Made by a program: the position numbers and the translations under genes. Positions 36,958 through 45,668 of a DNA stretch of 64,000 nucleotides are shown one piece after another. The DNA lies in NCBI RefSeq assembly GCF_003339585.1, contig NZ_QPKF01000001.1, forward strand, positions 1,426,001 to 1,490,000, written 5' to 3'. The notes under the pieces are model-generated. The model saw nothing but the letters and a program-made list of their open reading frames with translations. It searched no databases and had not been told where the DNA came from. Numbering within the stretch: position 1 is the first letter of the stretch; every line of letters starts with the position of its first letter. The stretch is from Exiguobacterium sp. RIT594. Lineage in GTDB: Bacteria > Bacillota > Bacilli > Exiguobacteriales > Exiguobacteriaceae.

Positions 36958-38199
36958 TTACACCTCGTATTGTTTCAATGTCGAGTACAGACGTGTATCT
37001 TTGCGCAAGTAGCCTTTCAAGGTCACGGAGCCGTCCTCTTCATATTGTTCTGTTAAATTCATCATGACTTCTTTTGCCGGGTTGTAATGGGCAAATGCGT
37101 TGACCGGAATCCGGATCTCGAGATATTCGAGAATTTCACTGATCGCTTTTTCGATTTCGACGGTCAGGCGTTCGATATCTGCCGGATCGAGTGCCGAAAT
37201 CAACAGTTTTCCACCTGTGAACAAGTCCGTCAACTGGTCTTTTTTATTAAAGACTTCAAGTTGCGGGATGTCACCGGCACCGAGCTCATCGAGCACATCA
37301 TTGGTCGTCTGCATCTGATTGAGATAATGCTCGCTTGACGCATCGATGACGTGAATGATCAAATCGGCTTCGAGAACTTCTTCGAGTGTCGACCGGAACG
37401 CGGCAATCAGTTTCGTCGGCAAATCCTGAATGAATCCGACGGTGTCGGTCAGGAGGATCTGTCCGCCTTCCGGTAAGTCGAACTGACGCGTCAACGGATC
37501 GAGTGTCGCGAATAATTCATTTTTTTCGTACGTGTCGGCATTGGTCAACCGGTTGAAGATGGTGGACTTCCCGGCATTCGTATATCCGACAAGGGCGATT
37601 TGGAACGTCTGGTTTTCTTTCCGGCGTTCGCGGTAGCGGGCACGGTGGGCAACCGATGTTTCGAGCTGTTTCTTGATTTCGTCGACACGGCGGCGGATAT
37701 GCCGGCGGTCTGTCTCAAGTTTTGATTCACCGGGACCACGAGTCCCGATCCCGCCGCCGAGGCGGGACAATTGTGTTCCTTGTCCGCTTAAGCGCGGCAA
37801 CAGATAACTCATCTGGGCGAGTTCGACCTGGAGCTTCCCTTCCCGCGACTGGGCACGGCCGGCGAAGATGTCGAGAATCAACTGGGTCCGGTCGATCAAT
37901 TTGATCGATTCCGGATCTTCGAGGGCAATCCGGATGTTTTTCATCTGCCCCGGCGTGACTTCGGCATTAAAAATAATCAAATCCGGTTCGAGTTCCTGTG
38001 CCAATGCAACCAGTTCCTCAACCTTCCCTTTTCCAATAAACGTGCGGCGGTCGATCGATTGACGTTTTTGATCGAGTCGTCCCACCACGACGGCGTGCGC
38101 AGTCGTAACGAGTGCTTCGAGCTCCGCGACCGATTCTTCATAAATATGATCCGGTACACCGGGGAGCTGACAACCGACGACGATAACGCGTTCTGACAT
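36958..38199 (-). CDS. hflX: Ribosome-associated GTPase HflX
   Basis: 413 residues. The N-terminal HflX domain has DRRTFIGKGKVEEL and SQGREGKLQVELAQMSYLLPRLSG-like sequence with GGGIGTRGPGESKLETDRR; the G domain follows with GYTNAGKSTIFN, DTVGFI and NKKDQL. It splits stalled or stressed ribosomes in known homologues. AAAGGA lies before the ATG. First gene of hflX-ynbB. Confidence 0.95.
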   Translation of the reverse strand: MSERVIVVGCQLPGVPDHIYEESVAELEALVTTAHAVVVGRLDQKRQSIDRRTFIGKGKVEELVALAQELEPDLIIFNAEVTPGQMKNIRIALEDPESIKLIDRTQLILDIFAGRAQSREGKLQVELAQMSYLLPRLSGQGTQLSRLGGGIGTRGPGESKLETDRRHIRRRVDEIKKQLETSVAHRARYRERRKENQTFQIALVGYTNAGKSTIFNRLTNADTYEKNELFATLDPLTRQFDLPEGGQILLTDTVGFIQDLPTKLIAAFRSTLEEVLEADLIIHVIDASSEHYLNQMQTTNDVLDELGAGDIPQLEVFNKKDQLTDLFTGGKLLISALDPADIERLTVEIEKAISEILEYLEIRIPVNAFAHYNPAKEVMMNLTEQYEEDGSVTLKGYLRKDTRLYSTLKQYEV

Positions 38200-38335
38200 A
38201 GAATCATTCCTTTCAAAATAACAAACCTTCTGCGTCCCTAATCATACCACACGGACCTGTCGTCTGAACATTTTTGGACAGGAAACATCCGTTCGGTTTA
38301 TGATAAAGAAAAGTACTTCACACAGGAGGTCCGTG

Positions 38336-39310
38336 ATGGCACGAGAACGACTCGACTATACCTTGCCGGAATTCATCGAACGGTATCTGTTTTTCCTCAG
38401 CGCGAGCGGCCGACAGGACTCGACGATCCGACGGTACCGCTACGACTTAATTGAAATTCATCGTTATATGACGGAAGTCGATCAGCCCCTCGAGACAATT
38501 GACGACTTCAAGGCGATTCCGCTCGAAACATGGAAAACGTTCATCAACGACTATCTGATCGAGGAAAAATTGTACCAACAGGCGACGGTCGCCCGGATTG
38601 TCACCGTCCTCAATCAGCTGAACTACCAGATTCGTCAGACAAAATCGAAGCTGATCGAGTATGCCCAGCCGACGCATGAGTTGACGCCGCAGCATGTTGC
38701 GTCCCTTGCCGAATACGAGCAACTGATCCGGACGAACCGGTCCGACCGGGGTTTGACGGACCATCAGCTCGTTGCGCGGCCGTATCTGATTGACCGCAAT
38801 GAATTGATTTTACGGCTCTTTTACCGGTACGGTCTTCGCGTCCACCATATCATTGGTCTGAAGATGCAGGACTTGAACTTTGCCCAACGGGAGATGACGG
38901 TTCATGACCGGCTCGGTAATGCCTACCTGCTTCACCTTGAGCGTGACGATCAGGATCTGATGCTCGCGTATTTAAAGACGATCCCGGAACCGGTTCGTCC
39001 GCGGTATCATTCGACCGATCCATTTTTTGTCGCCTTTGATTTCTCACGCATGACATTCCGCTGGGTCTACAGCAAAAATGCCCCGAAACAATTATCGATC
39101 GTCATGATTACGAAGATGATGCGCCAGCTGAATGAACGGTCGGACAATAAACGGATCATCACCCCGTCGATGTTGCGGAACAGCTTCATTCTCGGAACGT
39201 ATCTCGAGGAGTTGACGAAAGAGGAACGGTTGACGAAGACCTGTCTGTATAAGGAAGTCTCCCTCCGTCGGTATGCGGAGGCAGTCGACGAGCTGAAAGA
39301 TTTACTGTAA
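38336..39310 (+). CDS. Tyrosine recombinase-like protein with degenerate active site
   Basis: 324 residues. The N-terminal SAM-like core-binding domain (YTLPEFIERYLFFLSASGRQ ... TIRRYRYDLIEIHRYM) and catalytic domain are those of XerC/D-type recombinases. Arg168 (YGLRVHHIIGL), Arg281 (PSMLRNSF) and the nucleophile-position Tyr313 (SLRRYAEAV) remain, but the HxxR histidine is Ser278 and the LGH histidine is Leu304. AGGAGGT lies 5 bases before the ATG. It occupies the place of spoVK between hflX and hfq. It may bind DNA without recombining it, or be decaying; the frame is intact. Confidence 0.78.
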   Translation: MARERLDYTLPEFIERYLFFLSASGRQDSTIRRYRYDLIEIHRYMTEVDQPLETIDDFKAIPLETWKTFINDYLIEEKLYQQATVARIVTVLNQLNYQIRQTKSKLIEYAQPTHELTPQHVASLAEYEQLIRTNRSDRGLTDHQLVARPYLIDRNELILRLFYRYGLRVHHIIGLKMQDLNFAQREMTVHDRLGNAYLLHLERDDQDLMLAYLKTIPEPVRPRYHSTDPFFVAFDFSRMTFRWVYSKNAPKQLSIVMITKMMRQLNERSDNKRIITPSMLRNSFILGTYLEELTKEERLTKTCLYKEVSLRRYAEAVDELKDLL

Positions 39311-39311
39311 C

Positions 39312-39340
39312 AAAAAAAGGAACAACGCCATGGCGTTGTC
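39312..39340 (-). terminator. Terminator of hfq (minus strand)
   Basis: ACAACGCCATGGCGTTGT palindrome followed on the minus strand by TCCTTTTTTT. Confidence 0.75.
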
Positions 39341-39349
39341 CCATCAAGT

Positions 39350-39377
39350 AGGCGGCCCCCCGGCCGTCTTTTTTTTT
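39350..39377 (+). terminator. Terminator of the recombinase gene (plus strand)
   Basis: GGCGGCC-CCC-GGCCGTC stem then nine T, ending within the hfq stop codon. Confidence 0.8.
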
Positions 39378-39627
39378 AACGTGTGACTTCTTCCGTTTCC
39401 GCCTCTTGTTCATACAGCGTCACATTACGTGCCGGTGCGAATGTCGAGATGGCATGCTTGTAAATCAATTGTTGTTTGCCTTCTGATTCCAAAATGACGG
39501 TGAAGTTATCAAACGACTTGATCAATCCCCGTAACTGATACCCGCTGATTAAAAATACTGTCGTCGGAACTGAATCTTTACGCAATTGATTTAGGAAATA
39601 GTCTTGAATGTTGTACGTTGCCTTCAT
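39376..39627 (-). CDS. hfq: RNA chaperone Hfq
   Basis: 83 residues. Sm1 and Sm2 motifs are clear: [29 protein letters not shown] and [16 protein letters not shown], with the YKHAI sequence of the proximal RNA-binding face. The C-terminal tail is short and acidic. It follows miaA as in most bacteria. Confidence 0.96.
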   Translation of the reverse strand: MKATYNIQDYFLNQLRKDSVPTTVFLISGYQLRGLIKSFDNFTVILESEGKQQLIYKHAISTFAPARNVTLYEQEAETEEVTR

Positions 39628-39672
39628 AAGCCCCCGTGCCCCCTCTATTTTTATCTGTTTTTTTACTTCAGG

Positions 39673-40611
39673 CTACTCCGATTTAACCGCTTTCAGAAAC
39701 CCTACTGTTCTATCATAGATAATTTTGAAGTTTTCTTCAAATGAAAGCCTTCCCATTTCAATCCAATTTCCGTCAAATTGATGGCGGAACCATGTTAATT
39801 GCCGTTTTGCGAAGCGTCGGGTATTCCGTTTCAGTTGCTCAACAGCCGGTTCGAGCGGCGCTCCTTCGAGAACCGGAATGATTTCCTTGTAGCCGATTGC
39901 CTGCATCGCTTTGGTTTCTTTATAACCGGCTGCGACTAACTGTCCGACTTCAGGGACGAGCCCTTGATCGAGCATCAGATCGACCCGTTGATCAATCCGC
40001 ATGTACAGCTGTTCCCGGTCTTCCATATGTAAGACAAACAACAGACTGTCATACAAACTCGGTTCACTGCCGGAGACTTGCGTTTGCCCGCTCATGGCGA
40101 CCTCAATCGCCCGGACGACCCGTTGAATATTGTTCGGGTGGATTTCGTCCGCCCGTTTCGCGTCCAGTTGCCGCAGGCGGTCGTGAAGAGCTACCGCTCC
40201 TTCCGCTTGTGCAAACTGTTCCAGTTCCTCGCGCAAGACCTTATTTTCTGCCTGAACGGTAAATTGATAATCATACAGAATCGCCCGGATATAAAGTCCG
40301 GTTCCGCCGACGATGATCGGTAACTTGCCTTTTGCCGCAATCTCATCGATCGCCGTCCGGGCTAGCGTCTGAAAACGGGCGACACTCATCTCGTCGTCCG
40401 GATCGACCAGATCGATCAGATGATGCGGAATCCCTTCCATTTCTTCATGTGTCACCTTCGCGGATCCGATATCCATCTGTTTATAGACCTGAACGGAATC
40501 TCCTGAAATGATTTCTCCGTTTAACCGTTTTGCTAATTCAATTCCTGTCTTCGTTTTTCCGACGGCAGTCGGTCCAACGATGACAATGACGGGCTGTTTA
40601 CTCAATGACAT
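39673..40611 (-). CDS. miaA: tRNA dimethylallyltransferase MiaA
   Basis: 312 residues. It prenylates A37 of tRNAs reading UNN codons. P-loop GPTAVGKTKTG, SGDSVQVYKQMDIGSAK, PHHLIDLVDPDDEMSVARF and GGTGLYIRAI are the family markers. Start ATG at 40611, with AGGA 6 bases upstream, agrees with homologue starts; the open frame runs 17 codons further. miaA-hfq order. Confidence 0.95.
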   Translation of the reverse strand: MSLSKQPVIVIVGPTAVGKTKTGIELAKRLNGEIISGDSVQVYKQMDIGSAKVTHEEMEGIPHHLIDLVDPDDEMSVARFQTLARTAIDEIAAKGKLPIIVGGTGLYIRAILYDYQFTVQAENKVLREELEQFAQAEGAVALHDRLRQLDAKRADEIHPNNIQRVVRAIEVAMSGQTQVSGSEPSLYDSLLFVLHMEDREQLYMRIDQRVDLMLDQGLVPEVGQLVAAGYKETKAMQAIGYKEIIPVLEGAPLEPAVEQLKRNTRRFAKRQLTWFRHQFDGNWIEMGRLSFEENFKIIYDRTVGFLKAVKSE

Positions 40612-40673
40612 CACCATTCCTAGTTCATACATTTTTGTAGTCAGTGTATCATATCCGAACAAGCGGACGACAG

Positions 40674-40705
40674 GACAAAAAAACGTCTCCCACTAAGGAA
40701 GACGA
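40674..40705 (-). terminator. Terminator after the 30-residue peptide gene
   Basis: CGTCTTCC ... GGGAGACG stem with seven T on the minus strand, between the small gene and miaA. Confidence 0.7.
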
Positions 40706-40719
40706 CTCAGTTGCTTCTG

Positions 40720-40812
40720 TTAGACCCGACGAATAAAGTCGTCATATACTGCACTAAATACACACCATCCACAAATCACTAAACCGGTCAGCATGATTCC
40801 CCAATCTGCCAT
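40720..40812 (-). CDS. 30-residue membrane peptide
   Basis: ATG at 40812 is preceded by AGGAGGTG with a 6-base spacer, and a terminator follows the stop, so this is very probably translated. The peptide starts MADWGIMLTGLVICGWCVFS and ends YDDFIRRV: one membrane helix (about 6-22) with two cysteines, then an acidic and basic tail. It is not one I recognise. A divergent promoter for a candidate sRNA begins 73 bases away. Confidence 0.65.
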   Translation of the reverse strand: MADWGIMLTGLVICGWCVFSAVYDDFIRRV

Positions 40813-40884
40813 GTTGGGCACCTCCTCGTTGTCTTTAGATACCTTTTGACAAATCCGGGACTTCGTAAACCCTTTCAAGCAGGT

Positions 40885-40913
40885 TTGACACCAATTACTG
40901 GAATCGCTATGAT
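40885..40913 (+). promoter_or_regulatory. Strong SigA-type promoter without a following gene
   Basis: TTGACA, exactly 17 bases, TATGAT. Predicted start near 40920. Confidence 0.75.
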
Positions 40914-40919
40914 AAAAGT

Positions 40920-41049
40920 ACGATTGTTGCGTAGCGCAGAAGCTGACCTGCATCGGCTTCTTTTAAGAGGGATTCCCCTCTTGATTCCACGCAGATGCTG
41001 GACATCTGCAAAAAGTCCCTTTTCCATTACGGAGAAGGGACTTTTTTTC
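40920..41049 (+). ncRNA. Candidate small RNA, about 130 nt
   Basis: The unit runs from the promoter at 40885-40913 to a terminator at 41012-41049 and contains no frame with an SD. It has four local hairpins in order: AGAAGC ... GCTTCT near 40929-40958, AAGAGG ... CCTCTT near 40964-40981, GCAGATG-CTGGA-CATCTGC near 40991-41009, and the terminator AAGTCCCTT ... AAGGGACTT with seven T. The C-rich loop around TTCCCCTC could pair with SD sequences. I cannot assign it to a known RNA family. Confidence 0.6.
41012..41049. terminator. Terminator of candidate sRNA, also serving the ABC-2 operon
   Basis: AAAAGTCCCTT ... AAGGGACTTTTTTT; symmetrical, with A/T runs on both sides. Confidence 0.85.
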
Positions 41050-41062
41050 GGTCAGGTTAAAA

Positions 41063-42061
41063 TCAGTACATATCTTTTTGGGTAAAGTTCCAGAACGCGA
41101 CGATCAATGCTCCAATCGTCCAGCAAAGGAGAACGGCGAGCGAGAACGGTAACGTCATCCCTTCGATTGGCGGCGCTTGTCCGTCAAGGTAGTTGATTAA
41201 GCCGAAGTTGACGTTGACGAGATATTTCGAACTCGTCCAACTTGAACCAAGTGTCGTCAACAAGGTACCGGAAATCAGGACGGCCATCATGATGCCGATA
41301 CCGGTTGCCGTGTTTTTGACGAGCACGGATACCATCAAGGCAATCGTCGCAACGACCGCCGTGACGATCCAGGCGAGACCCACTGCCATCAACAGATACT
41401 CCCACATCGGAATCGTATGCACGAATTCGGTCGAGAACGTTCCGCTCGGTGACGCTTGGAAACCGGTCAGAATCGGCGCGGTCCATCCGTCATATCCGAG
41501 GACGATTCCGGAAATCGCATAACAGACGGCGGCAGTCAACGCCATCAGCATCGACGTATACAGCAGGACAGTCAACCATTTCGCCATCAAAATTTTCCAG
41601 CGCCTTACGGGACGGGACAGCAACGTCTTGATCGTTCCGTCATTTTGCTCCCCGCTGACGATATCCGCCATGATGACGATGATGAACAGAGGCAGAATCA
41701 ACGTCAATCCTTGCGAGAAGAAGATCCGGATGAAGGTCGGTGCCCCCGGATAGTTCGGATTGATGTCATTATCAAGATAATACTGGTTTTGTTTTAAATC
41801 AAATTCTAAAAACTGTCTGAATTCATCTTGAATACTGCTGGATGCCAACCGGTTTTGTGTGTCGACGATATCCTGTTGCAGTTCGACCCGCCAGTCGAGT
41901 GTGCCTTGTTTCTTGATTTGTTCCTGAATATCACGGTACTGGGCATACGTGAACATCGAGACGAGGACGACCAGGATGATCGCAACGACGGCAAAACGTT
42001 TTTTTGAGGCAATCTTCATGACTTCGTTTTGAATCAAGCCGAGCATGTTCGGATTACGCAA
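41063..42061 (-). CDS. ABC-2 type transporter permease
   Basis: 332 residues. One N-terminal membrane helix, a large outer loop (about residues 45-105), then five more helices: the layout of ABC-2 permeases with IVSGEQNDGTIKTLLSRPVRRWKILMAKW as the characteristic cytoplasmic segment. TTG at 42061 is taken as start because GGAGGAG lies 6 bases upstream within the ATPase gene; the next ATG (42046) is too far. It overlaps the ATPase gene by 8 bases. Exported substrate unknown. Confidence 0.85.
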   Translation of the reverse strand: MRNPNMLGLIQNEVMKIASKKRFAVVAIILVVLVSMFTYAQYRDIQEQIKKQGTLDWRVELQQDIVDTQNRLASSSIQDEFRQFLEFDLKQNQYYLDNDINPNYPGAPTFIRIFFSQGLTLILPLFIIVIMADIVSGEQNDGTIKTLLSRPVRRWKILMAKWLTVLLYTSMLMALTAAVCYAISGIVLGYDGWTAPILTGFQASPSGTFSTEFVHTIPMWEYLLMAVGLAWIVTAVVATIALMVSVLVKNTATGIGIMMAVLISGTLLTTLGSSWTSSKYLVNVNFGLINYLDGQAPPIEGMTLPFSLAVLLCWTIGALIVAFWNFTQKDMY

Positions 42062-42974
42062 TATGATCTCCTCCTGTCAATGTAATGAAGAGATCTTCGA
42101 GTGTCTGGACTTTCCGTTCAATCGTCCACACTTCGACACCCGCTTCGAACAGCTGTTTGTTTAAGGACGGTGTCTTACTGGAATCCATCAATGTATGGAC
42201 CGTATTGGCATCGACGATTTCCGAGACCTGGACGTCAGGCGACGCGGACAGGATTTCGTTTGCTTTGAACGCATCATCGACACGCCAGTCGACGCCCGGT
42301 GCGAGCGACTCGACCAGTTCCTTGACCGTTCCGACCTGGACGATTTTTCCGTAACTCATGATGGCGACACGATCCGCCAGCATTTCGATTTCCGCCAGGA
42401 TATGACTCGAGACGAGCACGGATAAACCGGTCTCATCAACCAGCTTCCGGATGAATTGTCGTAAATCACGGATTCCCATCGGATCGAGTCCATTCGTCGG
42501 TTCATCGAGAATCAGGACATCGGGACGTCCGAGCAGGGCTTGGGCAATCCCGAGACGCTGACGCATCCCGAGCGAATACGTCCGGACTTGATCATCGACC
42601 CGCGCCGTCAGATCGACCAGATCAATGACTTCTTGAATCCGGGCATCGTCCACGCCTGGCAACATCCGTGAAAACACTTGTAAATTTTCACGTCCTGTCA
42701 AATATTTATACAGCTCGGGATTTTCAACGATCGAGCCGATTCGTTGCATCGCTTGGACAAACTGTTTCCGGACATCAAAGTCGCAGACCGTGATTTTGCC
42801 TGATGTCGGTTTGATTAACCCGACAAGCATCCGGATCGTCGTCGTCTTTCCGGCACCGTTCGGTCCGAGGAATCCGAACACTTCACCGGGGAAGATTTCA
42901 AATGAAATATCATCAATAATCGTTTTCTTTCCAATGACTTTTGTGACTGATTCTAATTTTACAGTTGGTTTCAC
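42054..42974 (-). CDS. ABC transporter ATP-binding protein
   Basis: 306 residues. Walker A GPNGAGKTTTIRM, Q-loop, signature YSLGMRQRLGIAQALL, Walker B VLILDEPTNGLDP and switch His in SSHILAEIE. A C-terminal extension of about 90 residues is usual for the CcmA/natA-like ATPases that pair with ABC-2 permeases. Start is GTG at 42974 with AAGAGGTG upstream; a GTG at 42983 lies on that SD itself. Operon with the permease downstream. Confidence 0.9.
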   Translation of the reverse strand: MKPTVKLESVTKVIGKKTIIDDISFEIFPGEVFGFLGPNGAGKTTTIRMLVGLIKPTSGKITVCDFDVRKQFVQAMQRIGSIVENPELYKYLTGRENLQVFSRMLPGVDDARIQEVIDLVDLTARVDDQVRTYSLGMRQRLGIAQALLGRPDVLILDEPTNGLDPMGIRDLRQFIRKLVDETGLSVLVSSHILAEIEMLADRVAIMSYGKIVQVGTVKELVESLAPGVDWRVDDAFKANEILSASPDVQVSEIVDANTVHTLMDSSKTPSLNKQLFEAGVEVWTIERKVQTLEDLFITLTGGDHIA

Positions 42975-43100
42975 GTCTCTCACCTCTTACTATCCATTCT
43001 AGCGGAATAATGAATGATTTACCTTATTGGAACACTTCAAAACCGCACATTCCAAAAAGTTTTGCTACAATCATAGTAACAGCAAAAGGAGGAACGGTTC

Positions 43101-43865
43101 ATGAAACGATATCTTTGGCCACTTTTTTTAGTAGTTTCTCTAATTTTAACGGCAGTCTTCGGGTACGGTTTTGCCAGTGCCTATAACGATGTCGTCAATC
43201 CACCGAAACGGGCCGTCTTGACGCCGACGAAAGAAGAACCCGTCAAAAAAGGCGGGACGTATGTCGCGCTTGGTGATTCCTTGACACGCGGTGTCGGTGC
43301 CTCAAACGGAAACAGTTACGCCGCCATCGTCGGTCGCGAGCTGGTCAAAAATGACCGCGTCGAACGTTTCCAAAATCTTGCCGTCAGCGGTGCCCGGACG
43401 GAAGATCTCTTAAAACAACTCGAACAAAAAGAAGTCCGCCGTACGTTGTCCCAAGCAAAAGTCATTTCTGTGACGATTGGCGGAAACGATTTATTTAACC
43501 GCGGTGAAGGTGTCGCAAACTTCAATGCGAAAAAGACAGCCGCCACGATTGCAACGGCTCAAACCAACCTCGCCAAGACATTCAAGATCCTGAGGGAAGA
43601 AAACCCGGATGCCGTCATCTTTTATGTCGGACTCTATAATCCGTTCCGCGCCAGCGAAAACGGAGAAGCATTTGACGCAATCGTTCAAGAGTGGAACGCG
43701 AAATCCCGGACGCTTGGTTTGAAATACGATATCGAAATCATCGATACGTTTAACCTCGTCCGTGACGTCAAACGTGATCTTTCAAGCGACCAGTTCCACC
43801 CGAACGACTCGACATACGAAGACATTGCGAATGCAGCCATCCTCGCCGTCGAAAAACGTTTTTAA
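43101..43865 (+). CDS. Membrane-anchored SGNH/GDSL hydrolase
   Basis: 254 residues. An N-terminal hydrophobic segment (about 5-24) anchors or exports it. SGNH blocks: I YVALGDSLTRGVGAS (Ser nucleophile), II NLAVSGARTEDLL (Gly), III TIGGNDLF (Asn), V SSDQFHPND (Asp, His). Family members are esterases or lipases. AAAGGAGG precedes the ATG. Divergent from the ABC operon; a strong terminator follows. Confidence 0.9.
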   Translation: MKRYLWPLFLVVSLILTAVFGYGFASAYNDVVNPPKRAVLTPTKEEPVKKGGTYVALGDSLTRGVGASNGNSYAAIVGRELVKNDRVERFQNLAVSGARTEDLLKQLEQKEVRRTLSQAKVISVTIGGNDLFNRGEGVANFNAKKTAATIATAQTNLAKTFKILREENPDAVIFYVGLYNPFRASENGEAFDAIVQEWNAKSRTLGLKYDIEIIDTFNLVRDVKRDLSSDQFHPNDSTYEDIANAAILAVEKRF

Positions 43866-43878
43866 TGGAACAACAAAA

Positions 43879-43922
43879 AAAGGGTTACCCGGTGCGATTC
43901 AACTGCCCCGGGTAACCCTTTT
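43879..43922. terminator. Bidirectional terminator
   Basis: AAGGGTTACCCGG ... CCGGGTAACCCTT between the SGNH gene and the converging DoxX gene. Confidence 0.9.
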
Positions 43923-43928
43923 GTCTCT

Positions 43929-44285
43929 TCATTTTAAGCGTTTAGCAAAAGCAATCAACACCCACTGTAACGGCAAACGGCCCCATAATCCCCAAGCCGG
44001 CAATGTTTTCCCGTTAATCGGTTTCGGATTGACCGCCATGTTGATATTTGCCGGTAAAACGGCATATAAAAACGCAGGTAACGTCTTCCGGACGAGATCT
44101 ACGCCGCGTCCGGACAGCAACATCAAACCGTACAGGATCTCGATGACACCCGTCACCTGGACGAAAAAACGTTTGAATGGGATGAAAGCGGGCATAATCT
44201 TAACAAATCCTTTTTCATTCCGGAAATGACCGATTCCGGCAAACAGTAAGCCGGTACCATACAGAACACGCAGTACATACTTCAT
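43929..44285 (-). CDS. DoxX-like membrane protein
   Basis: 118 residues with four membrane helices. The start (VLRVLYGTGLLFAGIGHFRNEKGFVKIMPAFIPFKRFF) matches the DoxX-like group, in which RxxxGxxxxxxGxxHF is conserved. Functions in the family are linked to redox or quinone stress, but are poorly known. AAGGGAG is 7 bases before the ATG. Confidence 0.82.
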   Translation of the reverse strand: MKYVLRVLYGTGLLFAGIGHFRNEKGFVKIMPAFIPFKRFFVQVTGVIEILYGLMLLSGRGVDLVRKTLPAFLYAVLPANINMAVNPKPINGKTLPAWGLWGRLPLQWVLIAFAKRLK

Positions 44286-44315
44286 CTGAATCTCTCCCTT
44301 TGTGACTAAGTCGGT

Positions 44316-44325
44316 TACTTAAGTA
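44316..44325 (-). promoter_or_regulatory. Palindrome upstream of the DoxX-like gene
   Basis: TACTTAAGTA, a perfect 10-base palindrome 31 bases upstream of the start, near the expected -10 position; a second small dyad CACT-C-AGTG lies at about 44332-44340. It recalls YodB/HxlR-type operators (TTACT ... AGTAA), which control a DoxX gene (catD) in B. subtilis. Confidence 0.3.
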
Positions 44326-44496
44326 CGAAACACACTCAGTGTACCGAACTGACCGGCTCGACTCAACTGTTTGAGATTGTTGTCGAATTATGGGGAATGA
44401 TGAGGCATTTCGGAAAAACCACCGTAATTTCATTCCGTTCGATTAAATCTGATACATTAATGTTAGAAAAAACAACACATGAAGGGATGGATTTCG

Positions 44497-45627
44497 ATGG
44501 CAGGAAAAACAAGACAACTCTTACCCGGACTTACCGGAGGCATCATCGGTGCTGTACTTACCGCAACAGTCGCCTTTCCGATTTTGATGGATCAAGAACA
44601 GCAAGTCGCCGATACGCCACTCTCAAACGGCATGCCAAAACAAGTTTCGACGACGACAAGCGATCCGGTGACGAACGCTGTCGCAACCGCACAAAAATCC
44701 GTCGTCACAGTCACGAACTATCAAGCCGGCAATGCAATGAATCAGGAAGAAGCGGCAGCCGGTTCCGGTTCCGGCGTCATTTATAAAAAAGCAGACGGCA
44801 AGGCCTATATCATTACGAATCACCACGTCGTCGACGGGGCGTCCAAACTGGACGTCACGTTAAACAATGGAAAAACACTCAGTGCCAAATTATTGGGCAG
44901 TGACGAAACATATGATTTAGCCGTGTTGGAAGTCAACGCCAGTGACGTCCCGTCCGTCATCAGCCTCGGAAAATCGGCTGACTTAAAAGCCGGTCAAACC
45001 GTCCTTGCAATCGGGAATCCGCTCGGTGAGTTCCAAAACTCCGTCACCCGCGGAATCGTCAGCTCAAACGACCGGACTGTTCCCGTCGATACGAACAAGG
45101 ATGGACAGGATGACTTCAATACGACGGTCATCCAGACCGACGCCGCCATCAATCCGGGGAACTCCGGTGGTGCCCTGATCAATGAACAAGGGCAACTGGT
45201 CGGAATCAACTCGATGAAGATTGCCGAGACCGGGGTCGAAGGGGTCGGTTTCAGCATCCCGATTGATGACGCTCTGCCAATTTTGAAACAGCTCGAAACA
45301 AACGGTGAAGTCAAACACCCAACGCTTGGTGTCTCATTGCAGGACGTCTCGGCTTTCCCGGCCGGCTACCTGCTTGATCAAGTCAAATTACCGGAGTCCC
45401 AAAAAACAGGTGTCGTCGTCATGTCGGTTGAACCGAACAGCCCTGCTGCTTCCGCTAAATTAAAAACCGGAGACGTCATTACGAAAATCAACAAGGAAGA
45501 GATTAAAAGTTTTGTTGATATCAAGACGGCTCTCATCAAATCTGACGGTAACGTCACCTTGACCATCATCCGTGACGGCAAACAAATGACCGTGTCGACG
45601 CAAACGACAACGACTGACCAATTGTAA
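44497..45627 (+). CDS. htrA: HtrA/DegP-like serine protease
   Basis: 376 residues. A single N-terminal membrane helix (about 14-32) anchors it with the protease outside. Catalytic triad: His110 (ITNHHVVDG), Asp140 (YDLAVLEV), Ser223 (GNSGGALI). A PDZ domain follows (about 290-370, with GVVVMSVEPNSPAASAKLKTGDVI). It degrades misfolded exported proteins. Start ATG 44497 with GAAGGGA about 9 bases upstream. No CssRS-type two-component genes are adjacent. Confidence 0.93.
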   Translation: MAGKTRQLLPGLTGGIIGAVLTATVAFPILMDQEQQVADTPLSNGMPKQVSTTTSDPVTNAVATAQKSVVTVTNYQAGNAMNQEEAAAGSGSGVIYKKADGKAYIITNHHVVDGASKLDVTLNNGKTLSAKLLGSDETYDLAVLEVNASDVPSVISLGKSADLKAGQTVLAIGNPLGEFQNSVTRGIVSSNDRTVPVDTNKDGQDDFNTTVIQTDAAINPGNSGGALINEQGQLVGINSMKIAETGVEGVGFSIPIDDALPILKQLETNGEVKHPTLGVSLQDVSAFPAGYLLDQVKLPESQKTGVVVMSVEPNSPAASAKLKTGDVITKINKEEIKSFVDIKTALIKSDGNVTLTIIRDGKQMTVSTQTTTTDQL

Positions 45628-45668
45628 TTCATTAAGAGTGTAAACAATTAACCGAATACGTTTCGAAC

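Noticed and set aside
40846-41085. Plus-strand open frame across the candidate sRNA
   Set aside because: It starts upstream of the promoter, runs through the terminator and has no SD.
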